From positions 1 to 64,000 of the forward strand of contig JAZDIP010000012.1 of assembly GCA_043804925.1 (NCBI GenBank): a stretch of 64,000 nucleotides of DNA, in the 5' to 3' direction. Shown piece after piece: positions 53,727 to 62,904 of the stretch. Position 1 is the first letter of the stretch; each line of letters begins with the position of its first letter. The notes beneath the pieces were generated by a model, which was given only the letters and a program-made list of their open reading frames with translations, was not told where the DNA came from and ran no database searches. This DNA comes from ChocPot-Mid sp043804925 (GTDB lineage: Bacteria > Bacteroidota > Ignavibacteria > Kapaibacteriales > UBA2268). The translations under genes were made by a program, and so were the position numbers.

Positions 53727-54434
53727 TTATTTTTTATTCCAATTATATTGATCAGACCATTGAATAAATTCTTTCATCTTAGTAACGTTATTTTTTATCC
53801 AGTTATTTATTTCATCAGTGGCATTATAAGAAAATATTTTATAAGTAAATGGCTCAATAAAATTATTTTCAACTAACTCAGTAAAATATGGCATGAAAAA
53901 CCATACTGCAAAATTTTTCTTAAGTTTATTTTTATCTTCTTTTTTATACATTGCTGAAACAATAGTTAAATAATTTCTAAAAAATTCCACATTTTTTTCC
54001 ATGTATGGTTTATTCTTATATTCATCTTTTAAAATTTTATTTTTTCCCATGCCGAAAACAAGATCCATTGATACATTAAAAGTTCTTTCATTAGAAAGTA
54101 AATCCTCTGAATTTAAATAAATGGTCTCTTTATTCAATCCTGAGGGCAATGTATATAAACGCTTATAAAATACATCGAGAAGTTCTTTTGCTCTCTGATT
54201 ATCATCTGTTTTTATCAAATAAATCCACATAGTAAGTAGTTGATCAGAAATCATAGCATTTTTCTCATAATATTGATATAAGTCAAAAATATAATTTTTA
54301 TTATTAGGTTCTTTTTTGATATTTTTAACCAATAAACTATCATTGAATGTAGAACATGATGAAATAATAGTTACTATAAGAAATACTGGTATCAATCTCA
54401 GTATAATGTTATGCGATCCAATGTTCCTATCCAC
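53727..54434 (-). CDS. putative lipoprotein of unknown function
   Basis: A 235-residue protein with a lipoprotein signal (LRLIPVFLIVTIISSCSTFN). The mature part is alpha-helical and charged (YIFDLYQYYEKNAMISDQLL, ELLDVFYKRLYTLPSG). No family is recognised. It appears as an isolated unit between two membrane-protein genes on the same strand. Confidence 0.65.
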   Translation of the reverse strand: MDRNIGSHNIILRLIPVFLIVTIISSCSTFNDSLLVKNIKKEPNNKNYIFDLYQYYEKNAMISDQLLTMWIYLIKTDDNQRAKELLDVFYKRLYTLPSGLNKETIYLNSEDLLSNERTFNVSMDLVFGMGKNKILKDEYKNKPYMEKNVEFFRNYLTIVSAMYKKEDKNKLKKNFAVWFFMPYFTELVENNFIEPFTYKIFSYNATDEINNWIKNNVTKMKEFIQWSDQYNWNKK

Positions 54435-54515
54435 CGACTAACCCTCAATAAAAATTAAATAATTGGCTATTTATTAATTACCAAATTTAATGAATATTTT
54501 ACGAAATCAAATATA

Positions 54516-55373
54516 TTAAATTTTATAATTTTTCATCACATATACAAAACCGACAAAAATAATTACAGCGATAGAAAGAAATACAATCAAATCCCTCAAC
54601 AAAAAGGTCGGGTCATTTTTAACAAGCATCATTATTCCCATTGCATTTACTGCTATAATCATGGTGAAAAAGAAACCATAGAACATGAATTGTATCGGAT
54701 AAGATGATTGAGGTCTCGCCCAAAGCAGATAAACACTTATAATTCCTAAAGGTATGGTAAATCCTAAATCAAAAACCCGTACTAACCAAAATGCAGTAGG
54801 TGCAATGTCGTATGCTCTGGTCGTTCCGGTCTTGATAACTTCTAAGACTTCTCCAACCCACATTGAACCAAAAATCAACTGAAACAATATAAAAAGAACA
54901 GAATAAATCAGTAGTCCCAGTTTCTTGAAATTGCTCTCAACATTTTTCGGAAAAATTGAAAGAGAATACATCAAAAATATTATTGAGGAAATCAGTACAA
55001 ACAAAAAGTAAAACATATATTTTTCGTTATTGCCGGTGTAAACTGATGAACTCCACTCCCAGCCGATTGTATAGCTAAGAGCATAATAAATCAAAAAGAG
55101 AGGTGTCATCATCAAAAGATATTTTGAAAAGGATTTCTTGAAGAATAATCCGATACCTGCGATAAGTAATATCGGGCTTAGAACTACAAGATTTATTAAA
55201 TCCTGACCGATAAGTTGATTGTTGACCAAATCAGCAGTTTTATACTTGATGTTGCCAAGCATCAATGGACCTTGGACTGCAAGATAAATCAATGTTAATG
55301 CTGTTAATATCGCTAAAATGACGACAAAAATTCTTTCAAAAGAATTTCCAAAATTATAATTATTCGTTTCCAT
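54516..55373 (-). CDS. eight-helix membrane protein of unknown function
   Basis: A 285-residue protein with about eight hydrophobic helices and short loops (IFVVILAILTALTLIYLAV, LINLVVLSPILLIAGIGLFF, AVIIFVGFVYVMKNYKI). There is no recognised enzymatic motif. Like the membrane protein at 52.7 kb, it is rich in Ile/Leu/Phe with few charges in the helices. It belongs to the same run of minus-strand envelope genes. Confidence 0.65.
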   Translation of the reverse strand: METNNYNFGNSFERIFVVILAILTALTLIYLAVQGPLMLGNIKYKTADLVNNQLIGQDLINLVVLSPILLIAGIGLFFKKSFSKYLLMMTPLFLIYYALSYTIGWEWSSSVYTGNNEKYMFYFLFVLISSIIFLMYSLSIFPKNVESNFKKLGLLIYSVLFILFQLIFGSMWVGEVLEVIKTGTTRAYDIAPTAFWLVRVFDLGFTIPLGIISVYLLWARPQSSYPIQFMFYGFFFTMIIAVNAMGIMMLVKNDPTFLLRDLIVFLSIAVIIFVGFVYVMKNYKI

Positions 55374-55407
55374 CTTTATTATCTATATAAATTTAACATA
55401 ATAATTT

Positions 55408-55923
55408 TTAATAAGCATAACTCAAGCCAAGACCAATTCCCGGAGCAAATTCAATACCATAAGTTCCCCTGCTTGCATATGGATTGGGTATTTCTTTAAG
55501 TAATGAAATTCCTAAATCCAAATTAATCGCAATTCCCGGCTTTCCTGAATACAATTCATAACCGACTCCTGTACCTCCTGAAATATATAAACTCTCATAA
55601 CCTGCACCAATCAACCAATATAATCGGCTAAAATCATTTTGATAAATTGATGTTTGAAATTCAGCACCAAAGAAAACCCATATTTTTGAATCATACAAAT
55701 CAGGCAATAAACCAAAAGTAAACTTAAATGCATCTGTCGGATTTTTTCTTTTCTCTAAAAAATGATAGCTGATGCCTAATGACGAAATTGAAGAAACTGA
55801 AGCTCCTATGTAATGTCTTGGAACTTCATCTGCCTTATCATTTATTTCTGTCGTATCCTTGGCTGAATTGTTTTGGAAAAAACAAAGTAACATAAATAAG
55901 CATAAAATAACAAACCTTAACAT
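55408..55923 (-). CDS. predicted outer-membrane protein
   Basis: A 171-residue exported protein with a signal peptide (FVILCLFMLLCFFQNNSA). The mature part alternates hydrophobic strands and glycines (HYIGASVSSISSLGISYHF, LYWLIGAGYESLYISGGTG, GIEFAPGIGLGLSYAY), consistent with a small outer-membrane barrel ending in an aromatic residue. The ATG at 55923 is preferred over an upstream start at 55989, since it leads directly into the signal peptide. Confidence 0.65.
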   Translation of the reverse strand: MLRFVILCLFMLLCFFQNNSAKDTTEINDKADEVPRHYIGASVSSISSLGISYHFLEKRKNPTDAFKFTFGLLPDLYDSKIWVFFGAEFQTSIYQNDFSRLYWLIGAGYESLYISGGTGVGYELYSGKPGIAINLDLGISLLKEIPNPYASRGTYGIEFAPGIGLGLSYAY

Positions 55924-56108
55924 CTTAGTATCCAAATTTATAAGTAAATTTTTAAATTGCAAAGTTAATAAAAAGTACAGTCTCAGCAAATCATCTTAGA
56001 AAAGATATCGGTTAAATTTCAACATAATAACTTGTATATTTTGTTTATATGTATTAGATTTGTATTTAATTAACTTTACATTTAATAAATGTTTATGTAA
56101 TTTTTGAT

Positions 56109-56267
56109 ATGAATAATGGAATGAAAAATATTAACTGTATTTTGATGACAAACTTTTCGGATTTGTCCTCCGAACATTATTTTTCTGCTCCTCGATTCAA
56201 TATGTCTAAATCAAGAGCAAGCAAGATTCTTCATTTCAGGCATTATCAAACTGACGCACCGATTTAA
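56109..56267 (+). CDS. small open frame upstream of argF, doubtful
   Basis: A 52-codon frame (MNNGMKNINCILMTNFSDLS start) in the 445-base gap before argF. The inner part (SSEHYFSAPRFNMSKSRASK) is less AT-rich than its surroundings. It has no clear ribosome-binding site and no recognised homology. It could be a leader, a remnant, or chance. Confidence 0.2.
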   Translation: MNNGMKNINCILMTNFSDLSSEHYFSAPRFNMSKSRASKILHFRHYQTDAPI

Positions 56268-56368
56268 GTTTTAAAAGAATAAAATTATTATAAATTTTTA
56301 TATATTTGTCTTTTGTTAAGGCGAAATTTTATTATTATTTTACTTATTAGAAAAAAAGGAGTTTACAC

Positions 56369-57283
56369 GTGAAAAAAGATTTTTTAAAAATATTGGATTT
56401 TACTACTGAAGAAGTACTTGATACTTTTAAGATAGCTATTGATATGAAAAAGAATCCCTTGAAATACAGCGAATCACTTAAGGGTAAAACATTGGCTTTG
56501 ATATTCGAAAAACCCTCACTCAGAACAAGAACAAGTTTTGATATTGGTATTCAGCAATTGGGTGGATATTCACTTTATTTATCACCTGCAGAAATTAATT
56601 TGGGCAAGCGTGAATCTGTTTATGATGTTTCTATGGTATTAGACCGCATGGTTCAAGGTATTATGATTAGAACATTCGGACATGACATCGTAGAAGATAT
56701 GTCAAAATACACAAAAATACCTGTTATTAACGGACTGACGGATTATACTCATCCTTGTCAGGGAATGGCTGATTACATGACAATTAAAGAAATTAAGGGT
56801 GATTTTAAAAAATTAAAACTTACTTATCTGGGTGATGGAAATAACGTAGCTCATTCTTTGATGAATGGTGGTGCCCGTCTTGGTGTTCATGTTGTAATTT
56901 CCACACCTGCCGGTTACGAACCAAATCTTGTTGCATTTAAAGAAGCAGAAGAAGCGGCAAAAGAGACAGGTGCAAAAATTGAATATATAAAAAACCCGGT
57001 TGAGGCAGTTAAAAATTCGGATGTTATTTATACCGATACATGGGCATCTATGGGACAGGAAGCCGAAGCCGAAAAACGCAGAAGAATCTTTTGGGATTAT
57101 CAGGTTAATGAAAAGCTGATGGCAAAAGCAAAGAAAGATGCAATCTTTATGCATTGTCTTCCTGCACACAGGAACGAAGAAGTAACTGATGCTGTAATAG
57201 ATTCAAAGCAATCAGTAGTATTTCAGGAAGCAGAAAACAGATTGCATATTCAAAAAGCAATCATGTATAAATTGATGAAATAA
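56369..57283 (+). CDS. argF: ornithine carbamoyltransferase
   Basis: A 304-residue enzyme that joins carbamoyl phosphate and ornithine to make citrulline, or in reverse splits citrulline. Carbamoyl-phosphate loop KPSLRTRTSF, HPCQGMAD, DGNNVAHSL, DTWASMGQE and HCLPAHRNEEV are intact. The start is GTG at 56369, set by AAGGAG upstream. TATATTTG at 56301-56308 resembles a Bacteroidota -7 box. It opens a gene set with carbamate kinase, ATCase and ornithine aminotransferase, so use in the catabolic direction is possible. Confidence 0.95.
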   Translation: MKKDFLKILDFTTEEVLDTFKIAIDMKKNPLKYSESLKGKTLALIFEKPSLRTRTSFDIGIQQLGGYSLYLSPAEINLGKRESVYDVSMVLDRMVQGIMIRTFGHDIVEDMSKYTKIPVINGLTDYTHPCQGMADYMTIKEIKGDFKKLKLTYLGDGNNVAHSLMNGGARLGVHVVISTPAGYEPNLVAFKEAEEAAKETGAKIEYIKNPVEAVKNSDVIYTDTWASMGQEAEAEKRRRIFWDYQVNEKLMAKAKKDAIFMHCLPAHRNEEVTDAVIDSKQSVVFQEAENRLHIQKAIMYKLMK

Positions 57284-57476
57284 ATTTCGGAAAATGTAGA
57301 ATGTAAAATGTAGAATGGATTAGTAGTTAGTGGTAGAACAAAAAATGAGTAGGAAAGTAGAGAAATTTAATGAAGAATTTTATTTATTTCAAATTCACTT
57401 TCATCTTTATGCTTTAAGCTTTCTTCTAACATCTAATTACTAACATCTAATTACTAACATCTAATAACTAAAGAAA
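57284..57476 (+). repeat. repeat-word region between argF and arcC
   Basis: GTAGAATGTAAAATGTAGAA shortly after argF, then plain sequence, then a tandem 14-15-base unit, ATCTAATTACTAAC, three times at 57431-57465. No gene is visible. Confidence 0.75.
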
Positions 57477-58418
57477 ATGGTACAAAAAGCATTAATAGCA
57501 GTTGGTGGTAATTCATTGATTAGAGCAGGTGAGAGAGGAACTCTTTCCGAGCAGTCGGCTAATGCCCGGGCAACAGCTAAAAGTATTGCACGGATGATTA
57601 AGCTTGGATGGGAAGTAGTGATTACCCATGGAAACGGACCTCAGGCAGGTGCGGCATTGCTCCGTTCCGAAAGAGCCGAAAACGAAGTTTATACACATAC
57701 ACTCGATATGTGTGTTGCTACAACTCAAAGCGAGATTGGATATATAATGCAAAAAGCACTGGAATTTGAATTGAAGCAACTTGGACTAAAAAAGCTGGTT
57801 TCGACAATTCCTACAATGGTGCTTGTTGATAAAAATGATATTGCGTTTCAAAATCCTACTAAACCAATTGGTCCTTTTTATGAAAAAGAAGAAGCTGAAA
57901 GAAAACGGAGAAGACTTGGTTGGGATATTGTCGAAGATTCTGCAAGAGGTTATCGTAGAGTAGTTGCATCTCCTGAACCTATAGAAATATTACAATTGGA
58001 AGTAATTTCGAAATTAATCGAGTTAGGGATTGTGGCAATAGCCCTCGGTGGAGGAGGAATCCCCGTAGCTTACGGAGAGAAAGGGGAAATAATAGGAATG
58101 GAAGCAGTTATTGATAAAGACAGGTCTTCGGCATTACTTGCTAAAAATCTTGATGTTGATTTGTTTATTATCAGTACCGATACAGACCAGGTATATTTAA
58201 ATTATAAAACAGAAAAACAAGAGGGAATAAAAAAAGCCACTTCCGTTGAAATGCAGAAATATCTTGACGAAGGACATTTTCCACCGGGCAGCATGGGACC
58301 AAAAATTGAGTCGGCTCTTAAATTTTTAAAGAACGGTGGAAAAAAAGTAATTATTACTTCTTATGAATATTTAATGGATGCACTTGAAGAAAAGGCAGGA
58401 ACACATATTAGTCGTTAG
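57477..58418 (+). CDS. arcC: carbamate kinase
   Basis: A 313-residue kinase that makes ATP and carbamate from carbamoyl phosphate and ADP, or the reverse. Signature blocks: KALIAVGGNSLIRAG, VVITHGNGPQAGAALLRSE, VASPEPIEILQ, VAIALGGGGIPV, EAVIDKDRSSALLAKNL, FIISTDTDQVYLNY and GHFPPGSMGPKIES. Its presence beside argF indicates flow through carbamoyl phosphate coupled to ATP. The final residues (HISR) and TAG stop are formed by an AGTCGTTAGTCG repeat array. Confidence 0.95.
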   Translation: MVQKALIAVGGNSLIRAGERGTLSEQSANARATAKSIARMIKLGWEVVITHGNGPQAGAALLRSERAENEVYTHTLDMCVATTQSEIGYIMQKALEFELKQLGLKKLVSTIPTMVLVDKNDIAFQNPTKPIGPFYEKEEAERKRRRLGWDIVEDSARGYRRVVASPEPIEILQLEVISKLIELGIVAIALGGGGIPVAYGEKGEIIGMEAVIDKDRSSALLAKNLDVDLFIISTDTDQVYLNYKTEKQEGIKKATSVEMQKYLDEGHFPPGSMGPKIESALKFLKNGGKKVIITSYEYLMDALEEKAGTHISR

Positions 58419-58460
58419 TCGTCAGTCGTTAGTTGACAGGCGACAGTTGTTAGTGTTAAA
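58408..58460 (+). repeat. AGTCGTTAGTCGTCAGTCG array at arcC 3' end
   Basis: The array begins inside the last codons and supplies the stop. It continues as GTTAGTTGACAGGCGACAGT. Confidence 0.8.
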
Positions 58461-58591
58461 TTTTATGTTTTAAGTTGTAACAATATCATAGCGATTGAAT
58501 ATAGTAAAGTATGAAAATTAGATTTTGAAAATTGATTTTAAATTTTAAATTGAAAATTTTAAATTAAAATAATAATAAACCGGGTGAAAAA

Positions 58592-59542
58592 ATGAAATTA
58601 AGGCATGTTGTTGAATCTCAACAGTTCACAGTTCCGCGTTTGATGGAGTTATTCAAAAGAACTGAGGAAATGAAAAAAGTTGTTGCCCGCGGAGGAACGA
58701 GGGATTACGAAAATAAAATCATGGCAAGTTTGTTTTACAAACCTTCGACCAGAACGAGATTTTCTTTCGAATCTGCTATGTTCCGGCTCGGAGGGAAAAA
58801 TCTTGCAACTGAGCAAGCGTATGAGTTTTCTTCCGAAGTTCGAGGCGAACGACTGGAAGATACTATACGAATAATATCCGATTATTGCGATGTTATTGTT
58901 CTCAGGCACATTGAGGAAGGAGGGGCAAAAAGAGCCGCATCCATTTCTCCTGTTCCTGTTATTAATGCCGGTGATGGAGCAGGTGGGCAGCATCCTACTC
59001 AAGCTCTTCTTGACTTATATACGATATACAACGAATGTCATGCACTCAATGGTTTATCAGTCGCATTTATCGGGGCTTTGGACAAAGGCAGAACCGTCAG
59101 GTCATTAGCTTACCTCTTGAGTAAATTCGAAAGGATGAAATTATACTTCATTTCTCCCGATGAATTGCAAATCAGGCCCGACATTCTTGAGCATCTCGAT
59201 GAAAATGGAGTTTCATATCAGTTAACAACTTCTACCGAAAATATTATCAACAAAGTGGATGTTGTCTATCAGACAAGAATTGACAGAGACAGGTTAAAGG
59301 ACAGAAACGTTGATTTGTCGGCATATAATATTGATTCAAGTGTTCTGCAAAAAATGAAGTATAATTCAATTATTATGCACCCTCTTCCTCGTTCCGTTGA
59401 AATTGATACAGATGTTGACCATGACAGGAGAGCGGCATACTTCAGACAATCGAGGAATGGTTTATATGTCAGAATGGCTCTTTTAACTATGCTCTTTGAA
59501 GAAAATGACGAGCCGACTTTGTTTGATTCTGTTAGAAAATAA
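58592..59542 (+). CDS. pyrB: aspartate carbamoyltransferase catalytic chain
   Basis: A 316-residue enzyme joining carbamoyl phosphate to aspartate, the committed step of pyrimidine synthesis. The loop KPSTRTRFSFESAMFRLGG, GERLEDTIRIISDYCDVIVL (in part), NAGDGAGGQHPTQALLDLYT, MHPLPRSVEIDTDVD and the C-terminal block match ATCase rather than OTC. No pyrI regulatory chain follows. Its place between carbamate kinase and ornithine aminotransferase is unusual and suggests shared use of carbamoyl phosphate. A specialised carbamoyltransferase with a different amine acceptor cannot be excluded. Confidence 0.9.
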   Translation: MKLRHVVESQQFTVPRLMELFKRTEEMKKVVARGGTRDYENKIMASLFYKPSTRTRFSFESAMFRLGGKNLATEQAYEFSSEVRGERLEDTIRIISDYCDVIVLRHIEEGGAKRAASISPVPVINAGDGAGGQHPTQALLDLYTIYNECHALNGLSVAFIGALDKGRTVRSLAYLLSKFERMKLYFISPDELQIRPDILEHLDENGVSYQLTTSTENIINKVDVVYQTRIDRDRLKDRNVDLSAYNIDSSVLQKMKYNSIIMHPLPRSVEIDTDVDHDRRAAYFRQSRNGLYVRMALLTMLFEENDEPTLFDSVRK

Positions 59543-59835
59543 TCCTCTTGGAAAAGAGAAAAAGGAGAAAGGATAAATGATTATTGACTTTTCTTAGTAA
59601 ACTTTTCTGTAAAACGATATTCAAGAAAGCAATTACACAGAGTTAAACAGAGATGACACGGAGTTACACAGAGAATAAAACAATCGCAGAGAGCGATTGA
59701 ATGTTTGTAACAGAAAATTATTCCCTCGGGTTTTCAAACCCGGAGGAGTTGAACAAAAAAGATTTGAAAATTAGTATTTAAAAATTGAATGAAAATTGAA
59801 AAATTGAAAATTATTATATAGGAGAAATTTAATTA
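59543..59835 (+). repeat. repeat-word region between pyrB and rocD
   Basis: GAGAAAAAGGAGAAAGGATA after the stop; TTACACAGAGTTAAACAGAG and ACGGAGTTACACAGAGAATA; a hairpin CGGGTTT-TC-AAACCCG at 59727-59742; then AAAATTGAATGAAAATTGAA words. No gene is visible. Confidence 0.75.
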
Positions 59836-61035
59836 ATGAAATCACAGGATTATATTGATATTGAAAACAAATATGGAGCACATAACTACCATCCTTTGGA
59901 TGTTGTGATTAGCGAAGCCAAAGGCATATGGGTTACTGATGTTGACGGTAAAAGATACCTTGACTGTCTTGCGGCATATTCTGCAGTCAATCAAGGACAC
60001 TGCCATCCGAAAATAATGGAAGTATTCATTGCCCAGGCATCAAAGGTAACTTTGACAAGCCGGGCATTTAGGAACAATCAACTTCCTTTATTATACAAAA
60101 AGCTTCATGATATGACAGGATATGATATGTCTTTACCAATGAATTCAGGAGCTGAGGCAGTTGAAACTGCAATTAAAACCGCAAGGCGATGGGGATATGA
60201 TAAAAAAGGAATTCCTGAAAATAAAGCAGAAATCATTGTAGCTTCAGGTAACTTCCATGGCAGGACGACAACCATCGTGGGTTTTTCCGATGACCCTATG
60301 TCGTATAAAGGTTTTGGTCCTTATTGCACTCAAGCGTTTCCTATGCATGAATACGGGAATCTCAATGATTTGAAATCGAAGATAAATCAAAACACTGCCG
60401 CAGTCATGGTCGAACCGATTCAGGGTGAAGGGGGGATTGTTATACCTCCGGACGGTTATTTGAAAGGAATTGAAAAAATATGTAAAGAAAACAATATATT
60501 GTTTATATGTGACGAAATCCAATCGGGGTTAGGTAGAGCGGGTAAACTTTTTGCACATTATTATGAAGGAGTAAGACCGGATATAGTAATTATCGGAAAA
60601 GCACTTTCCGGCGGATTTTATCCCGTGTCAGCAATATTGGCGGACAAAGAAATTCTTGGTGTAATCAAACCCGGTGAGCATGGCTCAACATTTGGTGGCA
60701 ATCCATTAGGTGCGGCTGTTGCAGTTAGAGCATTAGAGGTTATCGAAGAAGAAAAGTTAATTGAAAGTTCAGACAAATTAGGTAATTACTTTATCGAAAA
60801 GCTGAGAGCTATTCCTAATCCCCATATAGTCAATGTCAGAGGTCGCGGTTTGTGGATTGGTTTTGTACTCGACAGAAAAGCAAGGCCTTATTGCGAAAAA
60901 CTGAAAGAAGAAGGAATTTTGTGTAAGGAAACACATGAAAACATAATTAGATTTGCACCGCCTCTCGTTATTACAAAAGAAGAAATTGACTGGGCAGTCG
61001 AAAAAATTGAAAACGTTGTCAAATCATTAGATTGA
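59836..61035 (+). CDS. rocD: ornithine aminotransferase
   Basis: A 399-residue PLP enzyme moving the delta-amino group of ornithine to 2-oxoglutarate, giving glutamate semialdehyde (then proline or glutamate). Family blocks: YGAHNYHPLDVVISEAKG, AYSAVNQGHCHPKI, NSGAEAVETAIK, SGNFHGRTTT, EPIQGEGGI, DEIQSGLGRAGK, and IIGKALSGG with the PLP Lys. It connects the ornithine released by the carbamoyltransferase to central metabolism. GGAGAAATTTAATTA precedes the ATG. Confidence 0.95.
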   Translation: MKSQDYIDIENKYGAHNYHPLDVVISEAKGIWVTDVDGKRYLDCLAAYSAVNQGHCHPKIMEVFIAQASKVTLTSRAFRNNQLPLLYKKLHDMTGYDMSLPMNSGAEAVETAIKTARRWGYDKKGIPENKAEIIVASGNFHGRTTTIVGFSDDPMSYKGFGPYCTQAFPMHEYGNLNDLKSKINQNTAAVMVEPIQGEGGIVIPPDGYLKGIEKICKENNILFICDEIQSGLGRAGKLFAHYYEGVRPDIVIIGKALSGGFYPVSAILADKEILGVIKPGEHGSTFGGNPLGAAVAVRALEVIEEEKLIESSDKLGNYFIEKLRAIPNPHIVNVRGRGLWIGFVLDRKARPYCEKLKEEGILCKETHENIIRFAPPLVITKEEIDWAVEKIENVVKSLD

Positions 61036-61066
61036 TATTTTATAAATATATTTTTAGGAGTTTTAA

Positions 61067-62401
61067 ATGAGTAAAAAAGATAGAAAGCGTGTAATCATTA
61101 TAGGAGCAGCCGGAAGAGATTTCCATAACTTCAATACATATTACAGGAATTGCGAGAATACTGAAGTTGTTGCTTTTACAGCTGCACAGATTCCGGATAT
61201 CGCAGGAAGGAAATATCCCGCAACATTGGCTGGGAAATTATATCCAAACGGTATTCCGATTTTTGCAGAAAGTGAATTGGAAAAATTAATTAAAAGGTAC
61301 AATGTCAGCGAATGTGTATTGTCATATAGTGACCTGCCATACGATACGGTAATGCATCTTGCCTCACGCGTTCTCGTAACCGGTGCAAAATTCTCGATGC
61401 TTGGTTCATATCCGACAATGATTGTTTCCAAGAAACCTGTTGTTTCAATCACCGCTGTTCGTACAGGTTGCGGTAAGAGCCAGACTACACGCGAAGTAGT
61501 TCGTCAATTGATGTCCATTGGCAAGAAAGTCGTTTCAATTCGTCATCCCATGCCTTATGGTGATTTGGCAAAACAGAAAGTCCAAAGATTTGCCAAACTT
61601 TCCGATTTGGAGAAGCATAAATGCACAATCGAGGAAATGGAAGAGTACGAACCACATATAGCAATGAACAGTATAATTTATTCGGGTGTTGATTATGAAG
61701 CTATTGTTAGGGAAGCCGAAAAAGAAGCTGATATTATCATCTGGGACGGCGGTAACAATGATATGCCATTTTATAAACCGGATTTATCTATAGTTGTAGT
61801 TGACCCATTGAGACCGGGGCACGAAATCGGCTATTATCCCGGTGAAGTCAACTTGCGTATGGCTGATGTAGTAGTTGTGAACAAAGTAGATTCAGCATAT
61901 CCCGAAGATATTGATTACGTCTTGAACAACATTAGGGAATATAATCCAAAAGCTTTGATAATTCTTGCTGCATCATCAGTTGTTGCAGAAAAACCGGAAG
62001 TTATCAGAGGCAAAAATGTTCTTGTAATCGAAGACGGACCAACATTGACACATGGTGAAATGGATATGGGAGCCGGAATGGTTGCCGCAAGACGTTATGG
62101 TGCTGTCGGCTTTGTTGACCCACGTCCTTATACGGTTGGCAAGATTACGGAAACATTTAAGAAGTATCCTGAAATTGGTACGCTGTTACCCGCAATGGGT
62201 TACGGTAAAGAGCAAATGAAAGATTTGGAAAAGACAATTGCCAAAACCAAATGCGATTCAGTTGTTATTGGTACTCCTATTGATTTGGGAAGATTCATTA
62301 AAATCAAACAGCCAAATACAAGGGTATATTATGAATTGGCAGAAATCAGCAAACCGAAATTAGCTGATATATTAAGAGATTTTGTTAAGAAGATTAAGTA
62401 A
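61067..62401 (+). CDS. cyclic 2,3-diphosphoglycerate synthetase-like P-loop protein
   Basis: A 444-residue protein related to archaeal cyclic 2,3-diphosphoglycerate synthetase. The N-terminal Rossmann-like part (RVIIIGAAGRDFHNFNTYYR, EVVAFTAAQIPDIAGRKYP) precedes a P-loop NTPase domain with Walker A AVRTGCGKSQTTR, the family's IIIWDGGNNDMPFYKPD, and VVVVNKVDSA (GTPase-like specificity motif NKxD). MDMGAGMVAARRYGAVGFVDPRPY is the C-terminal block. It starts 31 bases after rocD and ends with a strong terminator, so it closes the carbamoyl-phosphate gene set. Its reaction in bacteria is not established to my knowledge; a role tied to carbamoyl phosphate or ornithine is inferred from position only. 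Confidence 0.85.
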   Translation: MSKKDRKRVIIIGAAGRDFHNFNTYYRNCENTEVVAFTAAQIPDIAGRKYPATLAGKLYPNGIPIFAESELEKLIKRYNVSECVLSYSDLPYDTVMHLASRVLVTGAKFSMLGSYPTMIVSKKPVVSITAVRTGCGKSQTTREVVRQLMSIGKKVVSIRHPMPYGDLAKQKVQRFAKLSDLEKHKCTIEEMEEYEPHIAMNSIIYSGVDYEAIVREAEKEADIIIWDGGNNDMPFYKPDLSIVVVDPLRPGHEIGYYPGEVNLRMADVVVVNKVDSAYPEDIDYVLNNIREYNPKALIILAASSVVAEKPEVIRGKNVLVIEDGPTLTHGEMDMGAGMVAARRYGAVGFVDPRPYTVGKITETFKKYPEIGTLLPAMGYGKEQMKDLEKTIAKTKCDSVVIGTPIDLGRFIKIKQPNTRVYYELAEISKPKLADILRDFVKKIK

Positions 62402-62423
62402 GAAAATTTCATTTTGTAATAAT

Positions 62424-62482
62424 AAGGGTATTTGATTTTTCATTGTTACAATTACTTTGATTATCAAACACCCTTTTTTTTA
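62424..62482 (+). terminator. strong rho-independent terminator after the P-loop gene
   Basis: AAGGGT-A-TTTGAT (62424-62436) pairs with ATCAAA-C-ACCCTT (62463-62475), followed by a run of eight T. It separates the carbamoyl-phosphate cluster from rpmH. Confidence 0.88.
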
Positions 62483-62662
62483 TGAATTGGATACTATATG
62501 GGAATATGATACAATATTTCCGATGAAATTACCAATGTTGCGAATTTCCCTGTAAATTTGAAAAAAATTATTATTTCTCATAAAATAATCATAAATTTGT
62601 AGTTCCTTAAAAATGAATAATATAAATATATATAATTAGTAATATAAGTTAGGTAAATTGAA

Positions 62663-62818
62663 ATGAAAAGAACTTTTCAACCCAGCAGAAGAAAAAGATT
62701 GAATAAGCACGGATTTAGGGCAAGAATGGCTACTAAAAACGGCAGAAAAGTACTTGCAAGCCGTAGGGCTAAAGGCAGATTTAAATTAACTGTCAGCGAC
62801 GAAGGTAAAAAAGCGTAA
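62663..62818 (+). CDS. rpmH: 50S ribosomal protein L34
   Basis: A 51-residue L34: MKRTFQPSRRKRLNKHGFRA at the start, then MATKNGRKVLASRRAKGR, the universal pattern. It begins the rpmH-rnpA-yidD-yidC series common to most bacteria. The stop codon is followed directly by TTAATGGTTAATTGTTAATG words. No dnaA gene or DnaA-box cluster is seen upstream, so the replication origin is not here. Confidence 0.97.
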   Translation: MKRTFQPSRRKRLNKHGFRARMATKNGRKVLASRRAKGRFKLTVSDEGKKA

Positions 62819-62904
62819 TTAATGGTTAATTGTTAATGGTCAATTGTTAATGATTGGCGGTTATTGTTTTTTCTGCTCGGATTTCAAACATATTTAGGTT
62901 TGGC

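Noticed and set aside
62402..62662. Replication origin next to rpmH
   Set aside because: dnaA is absent and no cluster of TTATCCACA-like boxes is seen.
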